Assembly (NCBI GenBank): GCA_035696165.1
Contig: DASRQX010000145.1
Location: 1-17,368, forward strand
Direction of reading: 5' to 3'
DNA: 17,368 bases
Source of the DNA: Palsa-883 sp035696165
GTDB lineage: Bacteria; Pseudomonadota; Alphaproteobacteria; Acetobacterales; Acetobacteraceae
This document shows positions 1-7,922 of the stretch, one piece after another. The position numbers were made by a program, and so were the translations under genes. The notes below the pieces were generated by a model. It was given only the letters and a program-made list of their open reading frames with translations. It made no database searches and was not told where the DNA came from. The number at the start of each line of letters is the position of its first letter. Position 1 is the stretch's first letter.

Positions 1-124
1 CCCGGCACCGTCACCCAAGCCGGATGCAGTGGTGCCGTTTAAGCACTCAATCGCAGCAACTGAACACGGAAGGGAAGGTGGCGAGATGAGCGAATTTCCA
101 CTTGACGGGGGACACCTCATATGA

Positions 125-200
125 GTCGTGGATACCGGCCCACGGCCTCCGCCGGGGCATGCTTCGCCGGCATGACGTGGGTGTAGCGCCGGCGGGTCAA
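125..200. repeat. Degenerate copy of a dispersed palindromic repeat
   Basis: This stretch shares two blocks with the palindromic element at 5151-5253. TCGTGGATACCGG near its left end matches the reverse complement of about 5178-5190. GCCGGCATGACG followed by TGGGTG near its right end matches the right arm of that element. The middle differs and is longer. It lies against the 3' end of the DUF1203 gene. It is probably a diverged copy of the same REP/MITE-like sequence; no encoded product is inferred. Confidence 0.5.
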
Positions 201-218
201 TCCTTACGTCGGCTGGTA

Positions 219-698
219 TCACACCCGATCGATACGGCACGAATAGCAACCGCGGCGCGCATTGTGCGCGTGCAGAAACCCCACATCGTCGCGGGCAAAG
301 AACCGTCCGATCAAGCTTTCAAGCTCCTCGCCCTGCGCCACCTCGGCATCGACCATGATGCCGTCCGCGTCGTAAGCGCGCACCGACAGCAGCCGCGTGC
401 GCTGCTGTGCCGGCACGTGGTTCACGAAGCTGGCGGTCTCCGTGACGCCCTCGCGCACAAAGATCGGCCCGCTGGCGCGATACGGAGAAGTCGCGGCGGT
501 GTGGTGCGGGTAGTGCAGCAGGATCGAGGTCTCGCCGACCGTCGCGTCGCGCAGGCTGACACGGCAGGGCGGCATCAACCCAAGATGGGCCTCGGTCGCG
601 ACCACGCGGCGGGCGCCGTGCGCCTGCAGGTCGTCGTCGGTCATGGTGAAGTAGGACTGGAACGGCTCGGCCGGCAGGCCGGAAATGCGGAAATCCAT
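219..698 (-). CDS. DUF1203 family protein
   Basis: The protein has 159 residues, a usual length for the uncharacterised DUF1203 family. Recognisable features are the start MDFRISGLPAEPF, PCRVSL (44-49), YRASGPIFVRE (73-83) and a C-terminal HAH...CYSC segment (H143, H145, C151, C154) that could bind a metal. The start at 698 was chosen over an upstream in-frame ATG because GGAG lies seven bases before it and family similarity begins there. It sits 75 bases downstream of the DsbA-family gene on the same strand and is probably co-transcribed with it. The family's biochemical role is unknown, and the Cys/His tail with a thiol-oxidoreductase neighbour only hints at redox or metal chemistry. Confidence 0.85.
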   Translation of the reverse strand: MDFRISGLPAEPFQSYFTMTDDDLQAHGARRVVATEAHLGLMPPCRVSLRDATVGETSILLHYPHHTAATSPYRASGPIFVREGVTETASFVNHVPAQQRTRLLSVRAYDADGIMVDAEVAQGEELESLIGRFFARDDVGFLHAHNARRGCYSCRIDRV

Positions 699-773
699 CA
701 CATGGCTCCTTGGTTCGTTGGGACCACGCTGATGTGCCCGGGATGGCATCCGCCGTGCCATCCGGCGATTGCT

Positions 774-1442
774 TCAGTACTCCGTCGCCTCCACCGCCGC
801 GACGTCCAGCAGCCGCTCGATTACCTCGGGCTCTTGCGCGCCGGCGATCGCGTGACGGCCGGCGACGACGAAGCACGGCACGCCGTTGATCCCCAGCCGA
901 TGCGCCCGCAGATTGTCGGCATGCACGAGGTCGGTGTCGTCGTCGCCCTGCAGGAAGCGGCGCACGGCAACACTGTCCAGGCCGCAGCTTCCGGCCACGG
1001 CCGCCAGCACGCTGATATCGCCGATGTCGTGGCCGTCGGTGAAGTAGGTGGAGAACAGCGCCTCCACCATCGCATCGGCGCAGCCGTGCCGCGAAGCGTG
1101 GCGCACCAGGCGGTGGGCATCGACGCTGCAGGGTGTGCGGCTGATGCGATCGAAGCGGAAGGACACGCCCTCGGCGCGGCCGATTTCGGCGATCGAGGCA
1201 TACAGGCGTCGGGCGCGGTCCTCGCCGCCGAACTTGCGGACGACATAGTCCGGCCGTGCCATGCCGGCGCGCGGCATGTCCGGATTCAACAGGAACGGGC
1301 GCCACGTCAGATCGAACAGCAGATCGGGCCGGCGGCGCAGCGTGCGCAGCAGGCGCCGCACGCCCAGGAAGCACCAGGGGCAGACGAGATCGTGCACGAT
1401 CTCGACGCTCAGTCGGGCCTTTGGTGGGGCGAGGATGTTCAC
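774..1442 (-). CDS. DsbA family oxidoreductase (FrnE-like)
   Basis: This 222-residue protein belongs to the DsbA/2-hydroxychromene-2-carboxylate isomerase group of thioredoxin-fold proteins. It has an N-terminal beta-strand followed by the redox motif C21-P-W-C24, a helical insertion at about 55-165, and the cis-proline loop GVPCFV (187-192, P189). There is no signal peptide, so it is probably a cytoplasmic FrnE-type thiol oxidoreductase, not periplasmic DsbA. The start is a GTG with no strong ribosome-binding site, but no other in-frame start precedes the active site. It is the first gene of a likely two-gene unit with the DUF1203 gene and is divergent from the glutathione S-transferase gene. 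Substrates cannot be told from sequence. Confidence 0.9.
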   Translation of the reverse strand: MNILAPPKARLSVEIVHDLVCPWCFLGVRRLLRTLRRRPDLLFDLTWRPFLLNPDMPRAGMARPDYVVRKFGGEDRARRLYASIAEIGRAEGVSFRFDRISRTPCSVDAHRLVRHASRHGCADAMVEALFSTYFTDGHDIGDISVLAAVAGSCGLDSVAVRRFLQGDDDTDLVHADNLRAHRLGINGVPCFVVAGRHAIAGAQEPEVIERLLDVAAVEATEY

Positions 1443-1552
1443 GGCGTGTGTTACCGGCCGCCTTGCTTGGACGTCACTAATGTATCATCGGTCGGTAAGG
1501 CGGCCAGGGCAAGCACAGGTTGCTGGCGGCGGTTGCATGTGGGGAGGATCGG
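1443..1552. promoter_or_regulatory. Divergent intergenic region with presumed promoters
   Basis: These 110 bases separate the start codons of two divergent genes, the DsbA-family gene (minus) and the glutathione S-transferase gene (plus), so promoters for both should lie here. The AT-richest patch is around 1474-1490 (ACTAATGTATCATC). No pair of -35/-10 boxes with acceptable spacing stood out on either strand. The call rests on gene orientation only. Confidence 0.35.
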
Positions 1553-2245
1553 ATGCCAATCGTGGTGTATGATCTGGCCGGGGCCGACCCGGCATTGCGG
1601 TTCAGCCCGTATTGCTGGCGCACGCGGATGGCGTTGGCGCACAAGGGGCTGGACGTCGAGACGGTGCCCTGGCGGTTCACCGACAAGGACATGATCGCCT
1701 TCTCCGACCAGGGGCGGGTGCCGGTGATCCGCGACAACGAGACGGTGGTGTCGGACAGTTGGGCGATCGCCTGCTATCTGGAAGCGCACTATCCGGAGCG
1801 GCCGAGCCTGTTCGGTGGGGCGGCCGGGCAGGCGCATGCCAGGCTGATCAACGCCTGGGCGGACGCCATGGTGGCTGGCGCCGCGGCGCGCCTGGTGGTG
1901 CGCGACGTCTTCGACGCGATCGATCCGAAGGACCGGGATTATTTCCGCTCCAGCCGCGAGCAGCGTTTCGGCGCGACGCTTGAGGCGGTGCAGGACGACG
2001 GGCGGGCCAACCGTCTGGCGGCATTTCGCGACAGCCTGACGCCGGCGCGGCTGGTGCTGCGCGCGCAGCCCTGGCTGGGCGGGGCGGCGCCGAGCTATGC
2101 CGACTACATCCTGTTCGGCACGCTGCAATGGCCGCGCTGCGTCAGCCGGTTCGAGGTGCTGGCGCCGGATGATCCGGTGCTGGCGTGGCAGGATCGGGCG
2201 CTGGATCTATATGGCGGCCTGGGGCGCTTGGCGCGGCGCGTCTAG
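1553..2245 (+). CDS. Glutathione S-transferase family protein (LigE-like N-terminus)
   Basis: The protein has 230 residues. The N-terminal thioredoxin-like domain (about 1-82) contains FSPYCWRTRMAL, typical of the LigE/beta-etherase-like GST group, then the cis-proline segment RVPVI (P57) and the glutathione-binding D68-S69. The helical C-terminal domain follows (about 92-225). The start at 1553 has GGGGAGG five bases upstream; an earlier in-frame start at 1520 lacks this and would add 11 residues before the first strand. It is convergent with the glycosidase-like gene. Similarity to LigE places the fold, not the substrate, so lignin-ether cleavage should not be assumed. Confidence 0.88.
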   Translation: MPIVVYDLAGADPALRFSPYCWRTRMALAHKGLDVETVPWRFTDKDMIAFSDQGRVPVIRDNETVVSDSWAIACYLEAHYPERPSLFGGAAGQAHARLINAWADAMVAGAAARLVVRDVFDAIDPKDRDYFRSSREQRFGATLEAVQDDGRANRLAAFRDSLTPARLVLRAQPWLGGAAPSYADYILFGTLQWPRCVSRFEVLAPDDPVLAWQDRALDLYGGLGRLARRV

Positions 2246-2261
2246 CTGACATTTCCCACAT

Positions 2262-2285
2262 TGCCGCGGGCGCCGGCTCGCGGCA
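2262..2285. terminator. Hairpin between convergent genes
   Basis: A perfect 7-bp GC-rich stem (TGCCGCG / CGCGGCA) with a 10-base loop lies in the 58-base gap between the convergent GST and glycosidase-like genes. It could end transcription from both sides. It lacks a clear T-tract in either direction, so it is not a textbook intrinsic terminator. Confidence 0.4.
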
Positions 2286-2303
2286 TCCACTCTGTTGTGC
2301 CGG

Positions 2304-4883
2304 CTATTGCTTGAGATCGTAGCCTAGAAGGGCTTCCCGCTTTCCCATGCCGTTACAGTCATCTCGATTGGCGGCGAAGTGGGACTTCTCCGCGTCGGAG
2401 TAGCAACGGTATAACGGTTGTGTATTGGGCTGGGCGGTTGAGAAGACGAATCCAGCGCTGCGGAGACGCTTGTAGTCTTGGGTTTCGCAGACACCCTTTT
2501 GAATAAGGATGCGGTCCGGGTGGCCGGGCCATTTGCTGATGCATTCTTCCAGTTCGATGGAAGCCTCCTTGGGGTCGGGCGCCGTCATTGTATATCCGAG
2601 CTGAGCGACCAATTTGTACGTGGCATAGTTGCCCGGGACGGGCGCGGTCGTGACCCAGTGATCGTGCTGGGCGGCGTTGTACCAATGGGTCAGCATTTCG
2701 CCCACCTGCGGTTCGCCGGCGGCGCGCGACCAGGAAATAGTAACTTGGCGAAAGATGAGATAGCGTTTGCCGAAATTCTCGCCTGGGTTCAGATACATAT
2801 ATGCGAGCAGCCAATTGTCGCTGAGCTGGTTCGCACCGGTGTGGGCGTCGATCGCGTCGGTATACGATACCAGTTCGAGGCCGTTCTTGCGCGACCAGTC
2901 ACCCGGCTCGGCCAGCATGAGAGGTTGCGACAATACGGGTGTGAAATGTACGCGGTCCGCGGACGCCAGCAGGCCGATGCCGCCTTTGACCCAGTTGAGG
3001 GCGATGGTCTCGCGGATGGTGGTCCAGTAGGCGTCGCCCAATCCGTCGATCGGACTCGACTTGCCGTCAACGCCGGGTTCGCTCCATGCGCCGTTGAAGT
3101 ATTTCTTCCACGTGCCCGGCCCCGGATCGGCAACAGGCGCGCGTGCGACGAACGAATAGCCCCCATCCCAGGAATGACCACCGTTGTGCAGGCAATAGGC
3201 GTAGTCGTAGCCGTCCTGGCCGCGCACCACCGAGGCGCAACTGTCGCCTGTCTCCTTGTTCGCCGCTGGTGGATCGGTGCCAACGATGATCGGGCCTTCG
3301 ATCTTCCAGGTGAGCCCGTAGTCGGTGGACGCGGCGATGGTCATGGAAGCGTGGGTCTGGCCGTATTTCGCGTAGTCGCACGCGGTTTCATTGTGGACCC
3401 AGCCGAACAGCGTCTTGCCTTCAGGCTCGACGTGCACGATCCATTCACCGCACGAGGACGGGCTGCCGGGTGGTCCCGGTTTCAAGACCGTCGCAGCCTT
3501 GCCGCCCATGTCGTAGGGCTGTTTCCCGTCAATGGCGAAGGTTGTTCCCGCGGCGGTGAAGCCGCGGAAACGGCCGCCGGCAAGCTCAATCTCGGTGAAT
3601 GCGGCGTCGGCGATGTTCGGGGCCGGTCCGCGGGCGACGAGCGGAACGCCGACCCGGACGCGGATCGAAGCGCCCAGGTCGGGAGCCTTCTCCTGGCCGG
3701 CGGGTGCAATGGCCTCGCGGCCGCTCTCCGTCAGCGCACCGCAACGGTAGACGCTGTCGGGATCGGTCTGCTTGGCCCATGGATCGGAGTCCCAGGCGAA
3801 GTAGTCGATGCCCGCGAGGCGGTGTTCGGCGGCAGCCGCGGCAAAATCGCTGCGCAGCTCCTCGACGAGCAGCGTGCGGCCGGCTTCCTTCGCCGGGCAC
3901 GACAGGTCCGCGTTCGCGAATCCCCATTCGGTGATCCAGCAGGGTTTTCCGCCCCTGGTTCCTGCTGCGCGGCACTCGGCGAGATCGACGCTGTTGAGGC
4001 GGGCCTCGCGTGCCGCCGCGGCGGTCGGGTTGCCGGGCTGCCCAGGAGAGGGATAGCTGTGCACCCCATAGGCATCGACGAGCGAATCGAGGCCGTGGGC
4101 GCGGAGAAACCCGATGGTTGCCGCCAGGCTGACCATGTCCTCTTTTTTGTTGTTGTACAACTTCTCGCCGTCCTTGGCGGTGACGAGGCCGGCCGAGATG
4201 ATGGGCGCGGTGCGGTTCAGGCGGGAATGGTCGCGGATATCTTTGAGGACCGTCAGAACCTTGATGTACTGAAGAAAGCCTTTCGCGATCTGCGTGCCCT
4301 CGGGATCGTGGGCGAGATCCTGGAGGCTGAGAATCTTGCCCTCGCCGGGCAGCGGGAATTCCGCATTGAAAGCGGCCCAATTAATCTCGTTGCCGAATTC
4401 GACGCCCGCCAGCGCGATGCCGTTCGCGTCCAGGCCGTCGAACAGATGCTGAAATGCTGTTTTGGAGAGCGCGGGGTCGGCAAAAGAGAGCGAGTGCCCG
4501 CCCCACATGGCGGGGAACTCGTTGGGCTGGTAAGGCCGTGCGGGCGCGTTGGGCGGGTACGTTGCGCCAACGATCAACTGGATGCGAATGCCCTGCGCGG
4601 CGGCGCGCTTGGCGAAATCGATCCCCTTGTCGTCGTTCGAGAGGCCGCAACGGATGACGCGCACCTGCGCGGCCTTGAGCTGGCTGAGGAGAACATTCTG
4701 ATCGGCCACGCTGGCGCGCATGGGATTGACCACGTTCACGCCTACAACCATATCTCCCTTTGGCATGGCTTGCGCTGGCGTGTTCTGTGCCGGCATGTCT
4801 TGCGCTGGCACCCGCGTGGGCGCGAGGAAGCAGATCGCTGCGAACAACACCGCAATAGACCCGCGCCGCTTTATGCCGTGCAT
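2304..4883 (-). CDS. Secreted multidomain glycosidase-like protein
   Basis: The protein has 859 residues. A signal peptide (KRR, then AVLFAAICFLA, cleavage after about residue 28) is followed by a short PAQ-rich linker. Residues about 45-395 form a clan-A glycosidase-like TIM barrel, with FGNE (acid/base candidate E166), VHSYPSPG, and ITEWG (nucleophile candidate E319). Residues about 405-725 are beta-rich and contain an Asp-box-like STDYGLTW (about 519-526), suggesting a propeller. The tail (about 730-859) holds two segments resembling DUF5648 repeats. The start at 4883 has GGGAGA upstream and places the signal peptide at the N-terminus; a start at 4955 would put 24 extra residues before it. 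The likely role is periplasmic or extracellular polysaccharide breakdown. The substrate is unknown. Codon bias is slightly less GC-rich than in neighbouring genes, which might indicate transfer. Confidence 0.75.
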   Translation of the reverse strand: MHGIKRRGSIAVLFAAICFLAPTRVPAQDMPAQNTPAQAMPKGDMVVGVNVVNPMRASVADQNVLLSQLKAAQVRVIRCGLSNDDKGIDFAKRAAAQGIRIQLIVGATYPPNAPARPYQPNEFPAMWGGHSLSFADPALSKTAFQHLFDGLDANGIALAGVEFGNEINWAAFNAEFPLPGEGKILSLQDLAHDPEGTQIAKGFLQYIKVLTVLKDIRDHSRLNRTAPIISAGLVTAKDGEKLYNNKKEDMVSLAATIGFLRAHGLDSLVDAYGVHSYPSPGQPGNPTAAAAREARLNSVDLAECRAAGTRGGKPCWITEWGFANADLSCPAKEAGRTLLVEELRSDFAAAAAEHRLAGIDYFAWDSDPWAKQTDPDSVYRCGALTESGREAIAPAGQEKAPDLGASIRVRVGVPLVARGPAPNIADAAFTEIELAGGRFRGFTAAGTTFAIDGKQPYDMGGKAATVLKPGPPGSPSSCGEWIVHVEPEGKTLFGWVHNETACDYAKYGQTHASMTIAASTDYGLTWKIEGPIIVGTDPPAANKETGDSCASVVRGQDGYDYAYCLHNGGHSWDGGYSFVARAPVADPGPGTWKKYFNGAWSEPGVDGKSSPIDGLGDAYWTTIRETIALNWVKGGIGLLASADRVHFTPVLSQPLMLAEPGDWSRKNGLELVSYTDAIDAHTGANQLSDNWLLAYMYLNPGENFGKRYLIFRQVTISWSRAAGEPQVGEMLTHWYNAAQHDHWVTTAPVPGNYATYKLVAQLGYTMTAPDPKEASIELEECISKWPGHPDRILIQKGVCETQDYKRLRSAGFVFSTAQPNTQPLYRCYSDAEKSHFAANRDDCNGMGKREALLGYDLKQ

Positions 4884-5283
4884 GTTGTTCTCCCGGACGA
4901 TTGCGAAAGCGCGAAGATTTGAGCAGTCGCGTGTTTCGGCTTCGGCTTCCCGCATAGAGTCCGACTCGAATCGTCATCGGAACGCTGGTGACCGTTGATT
5001 TCCTCTGATATCGACCGCGTGTGGCCGACGGGAATAACCCAGGTTGGGTCCATGGCAAGCAAGCAAGGCTTTACTACAAAGAGGCAGGGAGAGATACGAA
5101 GGACCACCAAGGAGTAATACCAGGCGTCCGAATGATCGACTCTTCGGCGACACCCACCTCGTCATGCCGGCGCATCCCGGTATCTACGACTTTCTTTGCT
5201 GCGACAAAGCCAAGCCGTGGATGCCGGCATGCGCCGGCATGACGAGGTGGGTGCGACCGGCGATGCATCCGATGGCGGGATCG
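4884..5283. other. 400-base intergenic region
   Basis: No convincing gene is seen. The left end should hold the promoter of the minus-strand glycosidase-like gene (starting at 4883); no clear -35/-10 pair was found. The stretch 5030-5140 is relatively A/G-rich and unassigned. The right part contains the palindromic repeat at 5151-5253, and the stop of the minus-strand sulfotransferase lies just beyond. Short ORFs here on both strands lack ribosome-binding sites and are formed by the repeat. Confidence 0.6.
5151..5253. repeat. Palindromic REP/MITE-like element with 25-bp perfect arms
   Basis: Positions 5151-5175 are an exact inverted repeat of 5229-5253. The arms include CACCTCGTCATGCCGGCG and its reverse complement. 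The 53-base interior continues as an imperfect palindrome: CCCGGTATCTACGAC near the left arm resembles the inverse of the CCGTGGATGCCGG near the right arm. The whole can fold into one long hairpin. It has no coding capacity. A diverged copy is seen at 125-200, so it is dispersed. It may also act as a bidirectional barrier after the sulfotransferase gene. Confidence 0.8.
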
Positions 5284-6474
5284 TTACGTTGACTCGCGCA
5301 CGGAAACATCATACCCGAATAGTTCCAGATATTCGCCGAACTCGCGTTCGAACATGGCAATCTCGTTGCTGTTCAACTCGCGCCTCCATTGCGTGATCCC
5401 CAGCATCGATGGGTCATCGACCGCGGCGGAAGCGGCCCGCAGCATCTCGGGATCCGCGATGGCGGTATGATCGAGCGACAGGAAACCGGCGATCTCGAGC
5501 GATGTGCTTTCCGGCCGCAACCGCAGGTCTTCGCAGCGCACGAACATCGTGTCGTCGCGGTTTTCGTGCCGCAGCGCGATCGTCCGGTCACACACGCGGT
5601 GCAAGGCCTCCATCGTCTGTGCCGGCGCGTTGAACCACAACGTCCGATAGTCGCAAAACGCATCCCGCGGATCTTGCAGCAAGACGATCTCGCGCATGTC
5701 GGGGAACGCGAGGCGGGCGAAACCGCGTGCCGCGTCGAACAGGCCGCATTGCTCGACGAAATAGCTGGCCATCGGCTTGCCGTGGTGCGCCGCCAGCGTC
5801 CGATAGAATTCCGTCACCACGTCCTTGAAGGCGCCCCGGATCTTCGCCTCGGACTGGTTCTGGAAGAAGTCGTAGAGCAGCCGTGCCTGCGGGAACAGGT
5901 GCTCGTACTCGGGCGCGTGGAACGGGTTCGGCGCCAGTATGTGGTCTCGGTCGGCATCGGCCACGACGCCGAGGGCCGGCGCAGGGTTGCCAGGCACCAC
6001 CAGCACGGCGAGCGCGTGCGCGTAGTATGCCATCAGCTTGACGCCGTATTCGTGGCTATCGGCGACGACGATGCCGGGATCGCCGGCCAGGCCCCGCATC
6101 AGGTCCAGCAACCCGGGCTGGCCGGATCCGGTGACCAGGATTGGCCGGATGTGCTGAACCGCGTCGCTGAGCTCCGCGGCGATGGTGAATTGGCCAAGCC
6201 GCAGGGGTTCGTGGGTGGCGGCGTGACGTACGCTGATCTCGTACGATCGCAGTGGAGACAGCGGGGGCTCGAACGCATAGCCGAAGCCGTGCGCACCATC
6301 CCCCAGCATTCCCAGCGATTGCAGATCGTCCCGCGGGCGGTCGGCGCGCGCTCCGCCTCGGACGTGGCCGTTCACCAACACCACGATATCAACACGATCG
6401 CTCGGCCGCTCCGCGTCTGCCGCCCACCCGAAGATCGCGAGGCGGTCAAAGCCATCGACACGGCCGTCCAGCAT
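5284..6474 (-). CDS. Sulfotransferase-like protein with N-terminal GWAxD beta-domain
   Basis: The protein has 396 residues. Residues about 1-100 form a beta-rich domain with GWAAD (16-20), RADRPRDDL and GDGAHGFGYAFEPPL; the same domain occurs twice in the gene at 7923-9746. The rest resembles the sulfotransferase fold: ILVTGSGQPGLLDLM at about 112-125 sits where the PAPS 5'-phosphosulfate loop should be, LLQDPRDAF (DPRD 268-271) where the 3'-phosphate-binding motif should be, and FVRCEDLRL followed by IAGFL matches the family's C-terminal pattern. The phosphosulfate loop lacks the usual SGTT/KxGT, so activity is uncertain. The start at 6474 has GGAG nine bases upstream; an in-frame start at 6591 would add 39 basic, non-homologous residues. 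A role in modifying surface glycans is inferred. Confidence 0.7.
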   Translation of the reverse strand: MLDGRVDGFDRLAIFGWAADAERPSDRVDIVVLVNGHVRGGARADRPRDDLQSLGMLGDGAHGFGYAFEPPLSPLRSYEISVRHAATHEPLRLGQFTIAAELSDAVQHIRPILVTGSGQPGLLDLMRGLAGDPGIVVADSHEYGVKLMAYYAHALAVLVVPGNPAPALGVVADADRDHILAPNPFHAPEYEHLFPQARLLYDFFQNQSEAKIRGAFKDVVTEFYRTLAAHHGKPMASYFVEQCGLFDAARGFARLAFPDMREIVLLQDPRDAFCDYRTLWFNAPAQTMEALHRVCDRTIALRHENRDDTMFVRCEDLRLRPESTSLEIAGFLSLDHTAIADPEMLRAASAAVDDPSMLGITQWRRELNSNEIAMFEREFGEYLELFGYDVSVREST

Positions 6475-6567
6475 AGGATAAGTCTCCGTTTCGCGCCGTC
6501 GCCAGCCTCGCATTGCCTGTGGCGGTCGCTGGCGCCGGGTTCTGCTGTTTTGACAACGACTTGGCAA

Positions 6568-6675
6568 GGGTCCAATTCCCCGGGGGTCCAATGGCCGAGG
6601 GGGGCATTCCAGGGGGCCAACTCCGGGCAGGATCTAATGCCGGATCAGGGCCAATCCCAAATGGGGTCCAATTTC
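6568..6675 (+). repeat. Array of about seven degenerate 16-17 bp direct repeats
   Basis: A motif of the form GGGTCCAATTCC recurs with its CCAAT-like core at 6572, 6588, 6604 (GCATT), 6617 (CCAAC), 6634 (CTAAT), 6651 and 6668. Spacing is 16-17 bases except one step of 13. It fills much of the 263-base gap between the sulfotransferase start and the dioxygenase start, ending about 60 bases before the latter. From general knowledge, IS21-family ends carry similar GGGTCAAntTT-type repeats, so this may be an IS end remnant. Alternatively it could be a binding-site array. Confidence 0.55.
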
Positions 6676-6737
6676 GAACCACGACGCAAGGCGCTATATG
6701 TGTCGACGACGGCCGGCAGGCCCGGGAGGAATCAACG

Positions 6738-7751
6738 ATGACGCTACAGTCACTTGGCTATGTCGGCGTGGGCGCGAGCGATCTTGGCGACTGGTCGCAC
6801 TTTGCTACCGATTGGCTCGGCATGCAGATGCTGGACAAAAGTGCCGCGTGCCGCGCGTTCCGCATGGACGATCGCAAGCAGCGCCTGATTGTCGATCGCG
6901 CGCTTGGCGACGGCGCCCACTATTTTGGTTGGGAAGTGACCGACGCGGCGGCGCTGGACGCGCTGGCGGCGCGGCTGGAGGCCAACGGCGTGACGGTGCG
7001 GCGCGAACCGGCGGCGCTGGCGGACCAACGCTGCGTGAGCGGGCTGATTTCCTTTGCCGATCCGGTCGGCAATCGGCTGGAGGCGTTCCACGGCGCGGCG
7101 GTTGACAGCGAGCCGTTCCAGCCGGGACGGACGATCTCGGGCTTCCGGACCGGGGCGCTCGGAATGGGCCATATCGTGCTGACCGTCGAGCGGGTGGACG
7201 ACCTGCTGGGCTTCTATCGGGATGTGCTCGGGTTCCACCTGACGGACTACATCCTGACGCCGATCACCGCCTACTTCATGCACATCAACCCGCGCCACCA
7301 CAGCCTGGCGCTGATCGAGACTGGGCGGAACGGCATCCACCACCTCATGGTGGAACTGTTTTCGCTCGACGATGTCGGCCAGGGCTACGACATCGCGCTG
7401 GGCGAGCCGGAACGGATCGCCACCACGCTGGGCCGCCACCCGAACGACTGCGTGACGTCTTACTATCTGCGCTCGCCCGCCGGCTTCATGTTGGAGTATG
7501 GCTGGGGTGGTGTGGAGGTCGATACCGCGACCTGGCAGCCGCGCGAGGTTACTCAGGGGCCGAGCCTGTGGGGTCACGAGCGATCCTGGCTGTCGCCCGA
7601 GAAGCGGGAGGAAGCGCGGGCGATGCGGCTGCGCATGGCGCAGCAGGGCGAAAGGCGGCCATTGCACGTGATCGAAGGGAATTTTCGGCGCCTGTCGGGC
7701 GTTTGTCCCTGGTGGGATGCAACCGTAGCGGCGGCCGACAGTCAGGCGTAG
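6738..7751 (+). CDS. Extradiol ring-cleavage dioxygenase, BphC-like (two VOC domains)
   Basis: The protein has 337 residues in two vicinal-oxygen-chelate domains: an N-terminal structural domain (about 1-125) and a C-terminal catalytic domain (about 140-285). Expected Fe(II) ligands are present: H145 in GHIVLTV, a histidine of the HHLMVE motif (201-202), and E253 in FMLEYGW. The region from H234 to E253 resembles the extradiol-dioxygenase signature with small substitutions. Length and ligand spacing match 2,3-dihydroxybiphenyl 1,2-dioxygenase-type enzymes, which cleave catechols next to the hydroxyls. GGGAGGA seven bases before 6738 fixes the start. No other aromatic-degradation genes are nearby, so the natural catechol is unknown. 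It lies between two sulfotransferase-like genes. Confidence 0.88.
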   Translation: MTLQSLGYVGVGASDLGDWSHFATDWLGMQMLDKSAACRAFRMDDRKQRLIVDRALGDGAHYFGWEVTDAAALDALAARLEANGVTVRREPAALADQRCVSGLISFADPVGNRLEAFHGAAVDSEPFQPGRTISGFRTGALGMGHIVLTVERVDDLLGFYRDVLGFHLTDYILTPITAYFMHINPRHHSLALIETGRNGIHHLMVELFSLDDVGQGYDIALGEPERIATTLGRHPNDCVTSYYLRSPAGFMLEYGWGGVEVDTATWQPREVTQGPSLWGHERSWLSPEKREEARAMRLRMAQQGERRPLHVIEGNFRRLSGVCPWWDATVAAADSQA

Positions 7752-7796
7752 CGCAGGGTTATTTCGCGCCGCAACATCGAGTGTTGCGGGTTGGTG

Positions 7797-7860
7797 GCAT
7801 TCTCGCAGTTTAGTGACCGAGTTGGATATTTTGTACCGCGGCATTATCGGTCATTGTTTC
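7797..7860 (+). promoter_or_regulatory. AT-rich presumed promoter patch
   Basis: This is a distinctly AT-richer stretch (around AGTTTAGTGACCGAGTTGGATATTTTG) in an otherwise GC-rich region. It lies just upstream of the second sulfotransferase gene and after the dioxygenase stop. It suggests a separate promoter for that gene and argues against the in-frame TTG at 7791 being its start. No confident -35/-10 assignment is made. Confidence 0.3.
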
Positions 7861-7922
7861 CGGCGCTGGGGATGTGGGGCCGAGCACAGGAAGCCATCGT
7901 CCGCGATGGGGATGAGCATCTG

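Noticed and set aside
1..42. Possible C-terminal tail of an upstream gene ending in TAA at 40-42
   Set aside because: Only 13 codons are visible and they carry no recognisable motif, so a partial gene cannot be supported.
86..124. A 12-codon ORF (ATG to TGA) with a purine-rich stretch upstream
   Set aside because: It is too short and has no recognisable context. It sits in repeat-containing intergenic DNA, and nothing supports translation.
102..1694. A 530-codon open frame on the plus strand
   Set aside because: It spans the antisense of the DUF1203 and DsbA-family genes and part of the GST gene in another frame. Its translation lacks any coherent domain.
2478..4922. An 814-codon open frame on the plus strand
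   Set aside because: It lies antisense to the glycosidase-like gene, whose signal peptide, catalytic motifs and ribosome-binding site are convincing. The antisense translation shows no domain motifs. Long antisense frames are expected in GC-rich DNA.
5389..6741. A 450-codon open frame on the plus strand
   Set aside because: It is the antisense shadow of the sulfotransferase-like gene. It has no recognisable motifs and runs through the intergenic repeat array into the dioxygenase ribosome-binding region.
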